Part shown: in pieces, positions 25,269 through 33,051 of the stretch
How the letters are laid out: each line of letters opens with the position of its first letter
How positions within the stretch are numbered: position 1 is the stretch's first letter
Origin: an uncultured Bacteroidales bacterium
Lineage (GTDB): Bacteria; Bacteroidota; Bacteroidia; Bacteroidales; P3
Assembly: GCA_946406015.1 (NCBI GenBank)
Contig: CAMJJD010000004.1
Span: 1 to 64,000 of the forward strand
Length of the DNA stretch: 64,000 bases
Direction of reading: 5' to 3'
Position numbers and translations under genes: made by a program
The notes under the pieces: model-generated
The model's input: the letters and a program-made list of their open reading frames with translations, nothing else
The model's database searches: none
Told to the model about the DNA's origin: nothing

Positions 25269-25739
25269 ATGGACGAGCATCCTTTCATAGAACTCATCGA
25301 GCGACACTCGGCAGCCATCGAGCGCGTGTGCCGCTCGTTCTGTTCCGTCCGCGAAGACCGTGAGGATCTGCGGCAGGAGATACTGGCGCATCTTTGGTCA
25401 GGATGGAAGAACTACCGACCCGACAACAAACCAATCACATGGGTCTACCGCGTGGCGATGAATACTGCCATCAGCTGGCGACGGCATAGGAAGCGTCAGG
25501 TGGATACTATGCCACTCGACGGTTTCGATCTGCCGGACGACCCTATTGCAAGGGAGCAATCGGCCCATCTGAAAGTGCTGATTGCACAACTGTCCGTCGG
25601 CGAACAGCGGCTTGTCAATCTTTACCTTGATGGCTTCACCACCGAGGAAATCGGTCGGCTGATGGACATCAGCCAAACCAACGTCACCACGCGGATTAAT
25701 CGTATTAAAGAAAAACTGAAAAAGATAAACAGTATATGA
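25269..25739 (+). CDS. ECF-type RNA polymerase sigma factor
   Basis: A 156-residue protein with sigma region 2 (residues about 8-80: EDLRQEILAHLWSGWKNYR...WVYRVAMNTAI) and region 4 (about 105-152: EIGRLMDISQTNVTTRINRIKEKLKK), joined by a short linker. It directs polymerase to its target promoters. The next gene overlaps its stop (ATGA) and encodes a small single-span protein, the usual place of an anti-sigma factor. The unit continues into an exported protein and an outer-membrane barrel, so it probably controls envelope genes including its own operon. Confidence 0.9.
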   Translation: MDEHPFIELIERHSAAIERVCRSFCSVREDREDLRQEILAHLWSGWKNYRPDNKPITWVYRVAMNTAISWRRHRKRQVDTMPLDGFDLPDDPIAREQSAHLKVLIAQLSVGEQRLVNLYLDGFTTEEIGRLMDISQTNVTTRINRIKEKLKKINSI

Positions 25740-26011
25740 ATACAGACCATCTTATAGAACAGATACATGCCGCCAACGCGCAGAGGCGCAGAGAGGAGCA
25801 TCGCAGGACGCGACATGTTGTCTGGCGCATTGCCCTGCCTACGGCCGCCGCTGCTGCCATCCTGCTCATTGTTCTGCTGCCGCATGGCAACAAGGTGCAG
25901 GCCGCCGCCCCCGCCCCGGGCATCTACTGCAACAGCCAGTGCAACCCCGACGACGTGCTGGCCCTCATCGACAACAACATCAACCATATCAGAAGCATAC
26001 GATCGTTATGA
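25736..26011 (+). CDS. Small single-span membrane protein, possible anti-sigma factor
   Basis: A 91-residue protein. A charged cytosolic N-terminus (about 1-28, with RRREEHRRTRH) is followed by one transmembrane helix (IALPTAAAAAILLIVLLP) and a short exported tail with two Cys (YCNSQCNPDDVL). Overlap with the sigma-factor gene by ATGA implies translational coupling. Short proteins of this shape follow ECF sigma genes in Bacteroidales; anti-sigma activity is inference. Confidence 0.65.
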   Translation: MNTDHLIEQIHAANAQRRREEHRRTRHVVWRIALPTAAAAAILLIVLLPHGNKVQAAAPAPGIYCNSQCNPDDVLALIDNNINHIRSIRSL

Positions 26012-26565
26012 AACACATCGCATTTTTTGTTTGCCTGTTGACAGTTGGCATTGCTGCCCATGCACAGACTGCCCTCTACAAGCATTATGCCAACCGGCAG
26101 GGCATAAAAGCCTATTGTGTCGAGCGCTACCCCCTTTCGTGTGGCGACATTGTGACAGTCACATTCTTCGAGGCCGAAGACAAGGAGACCTACGACTCGT
26201 TGCGCAGCGAGCTGATACACCTCCCCTACACTCCACGCAGAGGGAGCATCGATGGCACTGTGGAATATAATCCATCTCCACGATGGCAGCAGGTACGGGA
26301 GAAGACAGAAAAGAAAAAGGCAGAGAAGGAAATGAAAAAGAGAGAGAAGGAACTGCATATCGACTCGTTGAGACGTATAATAGGTCTCGCACCCAAACAT
26401 CTCGTTGTCTTCAACGCCGATGCCTTCCCCGGTGACGAGGGCTACTACGCCATCTATTGTCCCTCCGACCGCATGGTGATACTGATATTTCATATCACCA
26501 GCGACGCCGAGAGCCTCAAGGTGGCAGGCCACATGATGTCTACCGAGTTTGAAACCGAAAAGTAA
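26008..26565 (+). CDS. Exported protein in the ECF sigma operon
   Basis: A 185-residue protein with signal peptide MKHIAFFVCLLTVGIAAHAQ. The mature part has a strand-rich start (GIKAYCVERYPLSCGDIVTVTFFEAED), a Lys/Glu-rich helix (about 95-120), then HLVVFNADAFPGDEGYYAIY. Family not recognised with certainty. ATG 26008 overlaps the previous stop (ATGA), and the barrel gene begins 7 nt after its stop. Probably periplasmic or outer-membrane associated. Confidence 0.65.
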   Translation: MKHIAFFVCLLTVGIAAHAQTALYKHYANRQGIKAYCVERYPLSCGDIVTVTFFEAEDKETYDSLRSELIHLPYTPRRGSIDGTVEYNPSPRWQQVREKTEKKKAEKEMKKREKELHIDSLRRIIGLAPKHLVVFNADAFPGDEGYYAIYCPSDRMVILIFHITSDAESLKVAGHMMSTEFETEK

Positions 26566-26572
26566 AAGCACT

Positions 26573-28804
26573 ATGAAAAAGGCACTGCTTCTCCCCCTCT
26601 TGCTGCTCCCCATGTTGACCTGGGCACAGACCTCCGACAGCGTAAGCCAGGCCAAACTGGACAGCATCGACGCCAAGATGCAGCTCATGAAGCTGAAGGA
26701 AATCAGCATTTCCGCCCCCAAGCCTGTCTACAGCATGACCGGCGAGGTGGTCAACTACAACGTCGAGAACGACGAGACGGTGGCTGGCCTCACCGCATGG
26801 GATGCTATCCGCAACGCACCCTCCGTGCAGATCGACCTGGAGGGGAACCTCTCCATGCGCGGCTCCGACCACGTCGACGTGTGGCTCAACGGCCGCCCCA
26901 CCGGTATGAACGGCCCCACGCTGAAAGCCTTTTTCGAGAGCATGCCCGCCGAGGCGTTGACCCGCGTGGAGGTCATCAAGAACCCCTCGGCCAAATACAT
27001 GGTGGCCGAAGGACACCACATACTTAACATCGTCACCTCGGCCCGCCTGCGCACCAGCGAACTCTGGCTCCTGGGCCTCAGCGGCAACACGCGCCCCTAT
27101 TACTCCCCGTGGTTCAGCTATGTGCGCAACACCGACCGCCTGAAGTTCTCCTTCCACCTGGCCGGCAGCCGCAGCCATTTCATCAACGACGGCAGCGGCG
27201 GCTACACCCTTACCTCCGGCGACGACACCACCAGCCAACGCACCTACCGCAGCCACTCCGACGGGTCGAGCTATTTCGGGAACAACAACATCAATATCGA
27301 TTACAAGATTGACTCCGTCACCGACTTCAACCTCATGTCGTGGAACATGCTGCAGGGACGCTACAACGACCGCTACGGCTACCGCTACGAGCAGTGGGAC
27401 TACCTGCCCGACACCGCCCACTACCGCTACCTCGACACCTCCGACAGCCGATACTACAGCGTCAACGGCTTCACCAATTTCGACATCAAGCGTCGCCTGC
27501 CCGGCCGCAAGGGGCACAACATCACCCTGGGCGGAACGTGGAACTATCTGTTCAGCGCCCATCACAACGAGAGCCAACGCCTCATCTCCCTGGCCGAGGG
27601 CAACCCCGCAGCCCTCCTCCTCGAGCCCTACGACCGCACCAACGACAACCACTACAACCGCAACACCGTCGACCTCTCGCTGCGTTACAACCGACCCCTC
27701 GGTCCCCACGACGAGCTCTCCATCCGCCTCGGCGGCCGCCCCTACGGAAACAGCCACCGCGACCGCAACATTCGCCTCGCCGACATGACCCCCGGTGCGG
27801 GGACGCACCCCGACACGTTGCGCAACTACGTGAGCGACTACCACACCCGAAGCCTCTATGCCAGCCTCTCGTTGCGCCACGAGTGGGAACGCACCACCCT
27901 GGGCGCCGACCTCCATGCCTCGCACGACTGGCTCCGCATCGACAACCGCGGTCTCTTCCCCGACGACACCCTCTTCCGCTTCGTCGCCCTCGAACCCTCC
28001 TTCTCGCTCACCCATCGCACCCCCTCCATGCACTATTTCCGCTTCAACTACTCCTACTCGCTCTCCACCCCCTCGGGTGGCGACCTCACCGTGAGCCGCA
28101 TTTATGGTGACGACTCCTACTCCGTCGGCAACCGCCATCTCGGCAACGCCGCCACCCACAAGGCCTCGCTCTCCTGGAACCGCTATTTCGAGAAAATCGG
28201 CAACGTCAGCATCGAAGCCTACGCCAATAGCACCTCGGGTGGTATCGAGAGCATCACCGCCTCGACACCCGCGGCCGACCCCTTCCTGGGCCGCGTCATC
28301 ACCTACTCCATGCCCTTCAACATCGCCTCCTCCTACAAGGTGGGAGCCGACGCCAACTTCACCTACCGCCCCGCCGCGTGGGCCAGACTGAGCCTCAACG
28401 CCAGCCTCTTCCAGCAGGGCTATCATGTGGAGGGCGAACTTTGGCAGGAACGCTTCTCGTGGACCCTCTATGCCCGCCTCTGGGCCAAGGTGGCCAAGCT
28501 GGTCAACCTCGACGCCAACGTCAACTACGGCACGCCCACCCTCGGACTCTACACCACCCGCGAGCGCAACGTCACCGTCGACCTCGGAGTTTCAGCCACC
28601 CTCCTCGACGGCCGCCTCTCCCTCCGCGCCAGCGTCAGCGACCTCTTCGACAGCAACCGCTACCTCGAGACCGTCAGCGCACCCACCGTCGCCGCCACCG
28701 AGTCGAACCACTCCGTCTCCCGCTTCATCACCTTCGGACTCACCTGGCGCATCGGCAAGCTCGACCTCGAATATCAGGCCCATGGCGGCGCCGCTGGACA
28801 ATGA
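26573..28804 (+). CDS. Outer-membrane beta-barrel protein, TonB-receptor-like
   Basis: A 743-residue protein with signal peptide MKKALLLPLLLLPMLTWAQ. A plug-like domain (about 45-160: AWDAIRNAPSVQIDLEGN, LSMRGSDHVDVWLNGRP, ALTRVEVIKNPSAKY) precedes a long barrel of alternating aromatic strands, matching the OMP_b-brl family. The N-terminal carboxypeptidase-regulatory-like domain common in such Bacteroidetes receptors is missing. It lies at the end of the ECF sigma operon. The substrate cannot be read from the sequence. Confidence 0.85.
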   Translation: MKKALLLPLLLLPMLTWAQTSDSVSQAKLDSIDAKMQLMKLKEISISAPKPVYSMTGEVVNYNVENDETVAGLTAWDAIRNAPSVQIDLEGNLSMRGSDHVDVWLNGRPTGMNGPTLKAFFESMPAEALTRVEVIKNPSAKYMVAEGHHILNIVTSARLRTSELWLLGLSGNTRPYYSPWFSYVRNTDRLKFSFHLAGSRSHFINDGSGGYTLTSGDDTTSQRTYRSHSDGSSYFGNNNINIDYKIDSVTDFNLMSWNMLQGRYNDRYGYRYEQWDYLPDTAHYRYLDTSDSRYYSVNGFTNFDIKRRLPGRKGHNITLGGTWNYLFSAHHNESQRLISLAEGNPAALLLEPYDRTNDNHYNRNTVDLSLRYNRPLGPHDELSIRLGGRPYGNSHRDRNIRLADMTPGAGTHPDTLRNYVSDYHTRSLYASLSLRHEWERTTLGADLHASHDWLRIDNRGLFPDDTLFRFVALEPSFSLTHRTPSMHYFRFNYSYSLSTPSGGDLTVSRIYGDDSYSVGNRHLGNAATHKASLSWNRYFEKIGNVSIEAYANSTSGGIESITASTPAADPFLGRVITYSMPFNIASSYKVGADANFTYRPAAWARLSLNASLFQQGYHVEGELWQERFSWTLYARLWAKVAKLVNLDANVNYGTPTLGLYTTRERNVTVDLGVSATLLDGRLSLRASVSDLFDSNRYLETVSAPTVAATESNHSVSRFITFGLTWRIGKLDLEYQAHGGAAGQ

Positions 28805-28861
28805 ATGCAATTTTTTTCGTATCTTTGCAGTCGGAAAGATGACAAGTAAAAATACTGCAAC

Positions 28862-29398
28862 ATGAAGAAAACCATTCTCTTGACCACCGTCCTCCTTTTG
28901 GCTGCGGGTACTGCTTTCGCCCAGCATGGGCATGGCAACTGCGGCAACTGCCCGCACCGTCAGCAGCACCAACAGCACGGCCGCCATCAGCAAGCCCAGG
29001 CTGGCGTCTCCTTCGACCAGGCCCTCGCCAAAGCCTTCCCCGCCATGCTCAGCACCAAGAAGGAAGGCCGCTGGACCGCCGTCTACGACGCCCAAAAGAA
29101 ACTCCTCGGCTATGCTGTGGCCAGCAAGCCCGCCTCCGACGGCATCAAAGGCTATGCCGGCGAGACCCCCGTCATGATAGCCTTCAACGCCAAGAAGCGC
29201 ATCGCCGGCGTCTACCTCCTCGCCAACCAGGAGACCCCGGGCTTCGTGCAGCGCGTCGAGCAGGCCGGCTACTTCAACAGCTGGAACGGCCTCACCGTCA
29301 AGAAAGCACTCAAGAAGAAGGTCGACACCGTCAGCGGCGCCACCTTCACCTCGCGCGCCGTGGCCGAGAGCGTCCGCGCCGCCCTTGCCACCCTCTGA
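28862..29398 (+). CDS. Exported FMN-binding domain protein
   Basis: A 178-residue protein. Signal peptide MKKTILLTTVLLLAAGTAFAQ is followed by a His/Gln/Cys-rich stretch (HGHGNCGNCPHRQQHQQHGR) that could bind metal, then an FMN-binding domain as in RnfG/NqrC with the flavinylation motif SGATFTS near the C-terminus. In the family, FMN is attached to the Thr of this motif, and such proteins carry electrons outside the inner membrane. A TATCTTTG box at 28820-28827 gives it its own promoter. No ApbE flavin transferase is in view. Confidence 0.85.
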   Translation: MKKTILLTTVLLLAAGTAFAQHGHGNCGNCPHRQQHQQHGRHQQAQAGVSFDQALAKAFPAMLSTKKEGRWTAVYDAQKKLLGYAVASKPASDGIKGYAGETPVMIAFNAKKRIAGVYLLANQETPGFVQRVEQAGYFNSWNGLTVKKALKKKVDTVSGATFTSRAVAESVRAALATL

Positions 29399-29764
29399 CG
29401 AATACCGGAAGCGGGTGCCCGCGGAAAGTGTTAACAACTGTTAACCCACCAGCCGGTGTTTTCGTCCGTACATCTCCGACTCATCTCCGTATCAACTCCG
29501 ATACAACTCCGATGATGGTCCGACTACAGTCGGACAAAACACGTGGTTATCATTGAGTTAATGTGATTATGGTACGATATTCATGTAAATCAAGTGGTTA
29601 CGAAATTGTGCCGATTTCCGCTCCCGACTGTGCGTGACGGTCGCTCTGCCATGGGGAAATGTGAAGAAATGTTAAATCACAACCTTTTGACCAGGGGGCG
29701 GCGAAAATAAATCTTGCCGGTTTCAAAAAAAGTTGTATCTTTGCAGCGGGGAAAACAAATAAGT
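29399..29764. promoter_or_regulatory. Gene-free stretch ending in a Bacteroidetes promoter
   Basis: No gene seen in 29399-29700; repeated CAACTCCGA words occur near 29480-29515. At its end CTTG (about 29713) and TATCTTTG (29736-29743) form a promoter whose 43-bp context (about 29707-29749) is almost identical to that before rimP (about 31160-31201). Confidence 0.6.
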
Positions 29765-29848
29765 ATGAAGAAGTTTCTATATTACAGTCTTTTGTTGACG
29801 GCTTTTTTCTCGTGCCAACGTGCGGAGGAATTATTAATCGGAGAATGA
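29765..29848 (+). CDS. 27-residue lipoprotein-like small ORF
   Basis: The ORF begins MKKFLYYSLLLTAFFSC and ends QRAEELLIGE. Lys-Lys, a hydrophobic core and a Cys give it the look of a lipoprotein signal peptide with almost no mature part. It starts about 20 nt after the promoter and ends 2 nt before the ATG of the next lipoprotein. It could be a leader ORF coupling translation, or the remnant of a third paralogue. Confidence 0.35.
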   Translation: MKKFLYYSLLLTAFFSCQRAEELLIGE

Positions 29849-29850
29849 TT

Positions 29851-30444
29851 ATGAAAAGAGTAGTTTTTCTGATGCTGTTGGCATTGTTTTCGTTTGCGTT
29901 TACATCGTGCGACCCGTGGTATCCTACCTATAATATCCGACTATGTTTTAAGGTGGAAAATATGGCAGCGATGCCAATTTATATTGAGTTTTACCGATTG
30001 ACAGGTTGGCGCAGTATAAATGACACTGCTGTATGGAATGAGTGGTACCCCTATTTGTTTCCTTTGGGAGAAGAGGATTTGAGATGTGATAATCATTCAA
30101 CAATGGTGCGTAGGGCAAAAGCTCTTGTAAATCCTGGTTTTATTTGCACGGATATTTTTCATATCGTCTATGGATATGTGGATAATTGGGAGGAAAAATC
30201 GTGCTATGGAGATGTATCATTGTATAACTTACGTGACACAACCATGTTTTCGTTTTCTGTCTATGAGGAGGGTATGCCGTTTGTGGAGCACGTGTGGATG
30301 CAGGATACGACAGACATGCGTCCGCGGGCCGATTACGTCAGCGAGTTCTACATCACCATCACCGACTCCAATCTGGCGGCGATGCAGAAAGACTACTCGA
30401 TGCTGGAGAAGTTCCCCCAATACTATGGGGGCCAGGGAAAATAA
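29851..30444 (+). CDS. Lipoprotein A of a duplicated pair
   Basis: A 198-residue protein with signal peptide MKRVVFLMLLALFSFAFTSC, where the Cys is the lipidation site. The N-terminal two thirds are AT-rich and share only a pattern with lipoprotein B (YNIRLCFKVEN / YDVRIFYYAKN; FYRLTGWRS / LYRVNGWEW). The last about 65 residues (FSFSVYEEGMPFVEHVWMQ through EKFPQYYG) are almost identical to B in both DNA and protein, and are more GC-rich. Probably surface or periplasmic; function unknown. Confidence 0.7.
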   Translation: MKRVVFLMLLALFSFAFTSCDPWYPTYNIRLCFKVENMAAMPIYIEFYRLTGWRSINDTAVWNEWYPYLFPLGEEDLRCDNHSTMVRRAKALVNPGFICTDIFHIVYGYVDNWEEKSCYGDVSLYNLRDTTMFSFSVYEEGMPFVEHVWMQDTTDMRPRADYVSEFYITITDSNLAAMQKDYSMLEKFPQYYGGQGK

Positions 30445-30463
30445 ATATTTGCAGGTTTCGACA

Positions 30464-30547
30464 ATGCGAAATGAAATTAAGCTGAGAGTGAATGAAACGT
30501 ATCATGAAAGAATAGATGAATTATTTGAAACCCTAATTGATGAGTAA
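30464..30547 (+). CDS. 27-residue ORF between the paired lipoproteins (doubtful)
   Basis: The ORF encodes a charged helix (MRNEIKLRVNETYHERIDEL, then FETLIDE) and overlaps the next start (GATGAGTAA). It follows a decayed copy of the repeated promoter (ATATTTGCAGGTTTCGA at about 30446). There is no clear ribosome binding site. It could be coding or chance in AT-rich sequence. Confidence 0.25.
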   Translation: MRNEIKLRVNETYHERIDELFETLIDE

Positions 30548-31163
30548 AATGATAAGGAAATACAATTATCTCGTGCTGGTGTTTTTTGTTTCTTTGTTTG
30601 TGGCATGCGACCCAGTATCATGCTATGAAACAGTGTATGATGTTCGTATCTTTTATTATGCAAAAAACGAATCCAGGACTGGTATTGTCCTCGAATTGTA
30701 TCGTGTTAATGGATGGGAGTGGACACATGACACTGCTGCATGGAATGAGGAGCACTCTCGGCTGTGGTCACTGACGGATAATGATGTTTTTTTTGAGACG
30801 GACGGCTCTTTCTCTATTAGACGTGTTAGAACAGAAATCGAATATGGAGAACCAATGCAAGAAATGTATAATAGTTTTGGTGGAGAATATTCATGCAATT
30901 TCGAGTCAAGGATTAATGATACGAGAGGCTGGTTAACAATATACAATCTACAAGATACCTCGAGATATTCGTTTTCTGTCTATGAGGAGGGGATGCCGTT
31001 TGTGGAGCATGTGTGGATGCAGGATACGACAGACATGCGTCCGCGGGCCGATTACGTCAGCGAGTTCTACATCACCATCACCGACTCGAACCTGTCGGCG
31101 ATGCAGAAGGACTATACCATGCTTGAGAAGTTCCCCCAATACTATGGCACCGCAGGAAAATAA
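30540..31163 (+). CDS. Lipoprotein B of a duplicated pair
   Basis: A 207-residue protein with signal peptide ending LVLVFFVSLFVAC, the Cys being the lipidation site. Same layout as lipoprotein A: divergent AT-rich N-terminal part, near-identical GC-rich C-terminal part (30968-31163 against 30250-30444). ATG 30540 is used; ATG 30549 is equally possible. The rimP promoter begins at its stop codon, so the duplication seems to have copied a promoter-plus-gene unit next to the translation operon. Confidence 0.7.
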   Translation: MSKMIRKYNYLVLVFFVSLFVACDPVSCYETVYDVRIFYYAKNESRTGIVLELYRVNGWEWTHDTAAWNEEHSRLWSLTDNDVFFETDGSFSIRRVRTEIEYGEPMQEMYNSFGGEYSCNFESRINDTRGWLTIYNLQDTSRYSFSVYEEGMPFVEHVWMQDTTDMRPRADYVSEFYITITDSNLSAMQKDYTMLEKFPQYYGTAGK

Positions 31164-31165
31164 AT

Positions 31166-31231
31166 TTTGCCGGTTTCAAAAAAAGTTGTACTTTTGCAGC
31201 GGAATGAGAGAGGTCGAAAGCCTCTCTTTTT
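31166..31231 (+). promoter_or_regulatory. Promoter and terminator-like leader hairpin of the rimP-nusA-infB operon
   Basis: TTTG (31166-31169) and TACTTTTG (31189-31196), spacer 19 nt, give a start near 31202. The short leader contains AGAGAGG (31207-31213) pairing with CCTCTCT (31221-31227), followed by T's to 31231, eight nt before the rimP ATG. NusA is encoded in this operon and stimulates pausing and termination, so this hairpin could allow feedback control. Confidence 0.65.
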
Positions 31232-31238
31232 GTTGATT

Positions 31239-31679
31239 ATGATAGAGAAAATCAAGATATTAGAACTGGTTAATCAGGCGCTGGAAGGCAGCGATAAGTT
31301 CCTCGTAAGCCTCAAAGTAACGCCCGACAACCGCATTTATGTCGACATCGACGGCGACAACGGCGTCACCATCGACGACTGTATCGAACTGAGCCGCGCT
31401 ATCGAGAGCCAGCTGGACCGCGACGCTGAGGATTTCGCCCTCGACGTGAGCTCGGCGGGTGCCGACCAGCCGCTGAAGTTGACGCGTCAGCTGGTGAAGA
31501 ACATCGGGCGCGAGGTGGAGGCCGTCACCTTCGACGGGCAGAAGACCGTCGGCGAGCTGACGGCGGCCGACGAGGCCAGCGTCACCCTGCGCACCCCCGG
31601 CACCAAGAAGCAGCCCCCGCAGGAGGTGGTGCTGCAGCGCAGCGATGTGAAGAGCATCAGGGTGGTGATTAAGTTCTAG
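31239..31679 (+). CDS. rimP: Ribosome maturation factor RimP
   Basis: A 146-residue protein required for 30S subunit maturation. The N-terminal alpha/beta domain has the usual YVDIDGDNGVTIDDCIELSRAIE, then the LDVSSAGADQPL motif (LEVSSPG in many homologues), followed by the SH3-like C-terminal domain. ATG 31239 is the first start after the leader hairpin. It is the first gene of rimP-nusA-infB, an order conserved across bacteria; a GTTAATGC-type word repeat separates it from nusA. Confidence 0.95.
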   Translation: MIEKIKILELVNQALEGSDKFLVSLKVTPDNRIYVDIDGDNGVTIDDCIELSRAIESQLDRDAEDFALDVSSAGADQPLKLTRQLVKNIGREVEAVTFDGQKTVGELTAADEASVTLRTPGTKKQPPQEVVLQRSDVKSIRVVIKF

Positions 31680-31745
31680 AATGTGTTAATGCGTTAATGT
31701 GTTAATGCGTTAGTGATTGAGAAAAAAGAACAAACAAACAACGAT

Positions 31746-32984
31746 ATGGCAAAGAACCAAGACTTGAGCAGTTCCTTTCAGGAATTCAAAGAGTTTAAGA
31801 ACATTGACCGCGAGACGCTGATGCGCATCCTGGAGGAGGTGTTCCGTGCCGCGCTGGCCAAGCACTACGGCTCGGAGGACAACTTCGACATTATCGTCAA
31901 CATCGACAAGGGCGACTTGGAGATTTTCCGTAACCGCACCATTGTCAACGATGGCGAGGTGAAGGACCCCACACGCGAGATTGCGCTGAGCGAGGCTTTG
32001 AAGATTGAGGACGACTTCGAGGTGGGCGAGGAGCTTTCGGAACCCATCCTGATGAGCGAGTTCGGCCGCCGCGAAATCCTGAGCATCCGCCAGAACCTGG
32101 TGGGTAAGATTCAGGACTACGAGAAGAGCCTCGTCTTCCAGAAATACAAAGAGAAGGTGGGCGAGATTATCGTGGGCGAGGTCTACCAGCCTTGGAACAA
32201 GGAAATCCTGGTGCTCGACGAGGAGAAGATTGAACTCATACTGCCCAAAAGCGAACAGATTCCGAGCGACCACTACCGCAAGGGCGACACCGTGAGGGCC
32301 GTGGTGCTGAAGGTGGAGATGAAGAACAACAATCCTATCATCGTCCTCAGCCGCACTAGCCCCATCTTCCTGGAGCGTCTGCTTGAGGCCGAGGTGCCGG
32401 AAATCTACGACGGTCTTATCTCGATTCGCAACATCGTCCGTCAGCCTGGCGAGCGCGCCAAGGTGGCAGTGGAGAGCTACGACGACCGCATCGACCCCGT
32501 CGGTAGCTGCGTGGGTGTGAAAGGTGGCCGCATTCATGGCATCGTGCGCGAGCTGCGCAACGAGAACATCGACGTGCTCAACTACACGCCGCGTGTCGAC
32601 CTGATGATTCAGCGTGCCCTCTCGCCGGCCAAGGTGAGCAGCATCAAGATCAATGAGGAGGAGAAGAAAGCCGAGGTGTTCATGCAGCCCGACCAGGTGA
32701 GCCTGGCCATCGGCAAGGGCGGCTACAACATCAAGCTGGCCTCCAAGCTGGTGGGCTACGAAATCGAAGTCTACCGCGACACCGACGAGGACTACGACGA
32801 TGTGGCCCTCCAGGAATTCAACGACGAAATCGAGCAGTGGGTCATCGACGAGCTCATCAAGATTGGCTGCGACACCGCCAAGAGCGTGCTCGCCCTGCCC
32901 AAGGAGGAACTCATCACCCGCACCGACCTCGAAGAGGAAACCATCGACCACGTGCTCGAGGTGCTCAATGCAGAGTTTGAATAA
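31746..32984 (+). CDS. nusA: Transcription elongation/termination factor NusA
   Basis: A 412-residue protein. Order: N-terminal RNA-polymerase-binding domain (about 1-130), S1 domain (about 135-200), then two KH domains with VGSCVGVKGGRIHGIVREL and VSLAIGKGGYNIKLASKLVGYEIEV. A short C-terminal acidic helical region follows. It binds polymerase and nascent RNA, modulating pausing and termination. ATG 31746 gives MAKNQDLSSSFQEF; an earlier in-frame TTG-type start lies in word repeats and was rejected. infB follows after 67 nt. Confidence 0.95.
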   Translation: MAKNQDLSSSFQEFKEFKNIDRETLMRILEEVFRAALAKHYGSEDNFDIIVNIDKGDLEIFRNRTIVNDGEVKDPTREIALSEALKIEDDFEVGEELSEPILMSEFGRREILSIRQNLVGKIQDYEKSLVFQKYKEKVGEIIVGEVYQPWNKEILVLDEEKIELILPKSEQIPSDHYRKGDTVRAVVLKVEMKNNNPIIVLSRTSPIFLERLLEAEVPEIYDGLISIRNIVRQPGERAKVAVESYDDRIDPVGSCVGVKGGRIHGIVRELRNENIDVLNYTPRVDLMIQRALSPAKVSSIKINEEEKKAEVFMQPDQVSLAIGKGGYNIKLASKLVGYEIEVYRDTDEDYDDVALQEFNDEIEQWVIDELIKIGCDTAKSVLALPKEELITRTDLEEETIDHVLEVLNAEFE

Positions 32985-33051
32985 AGAAAGACCTTTAAGA
33001 CCTTTAAGGGACCCTTAACGACATAAACTAAAAAAGAAAGGACTCGACGAT

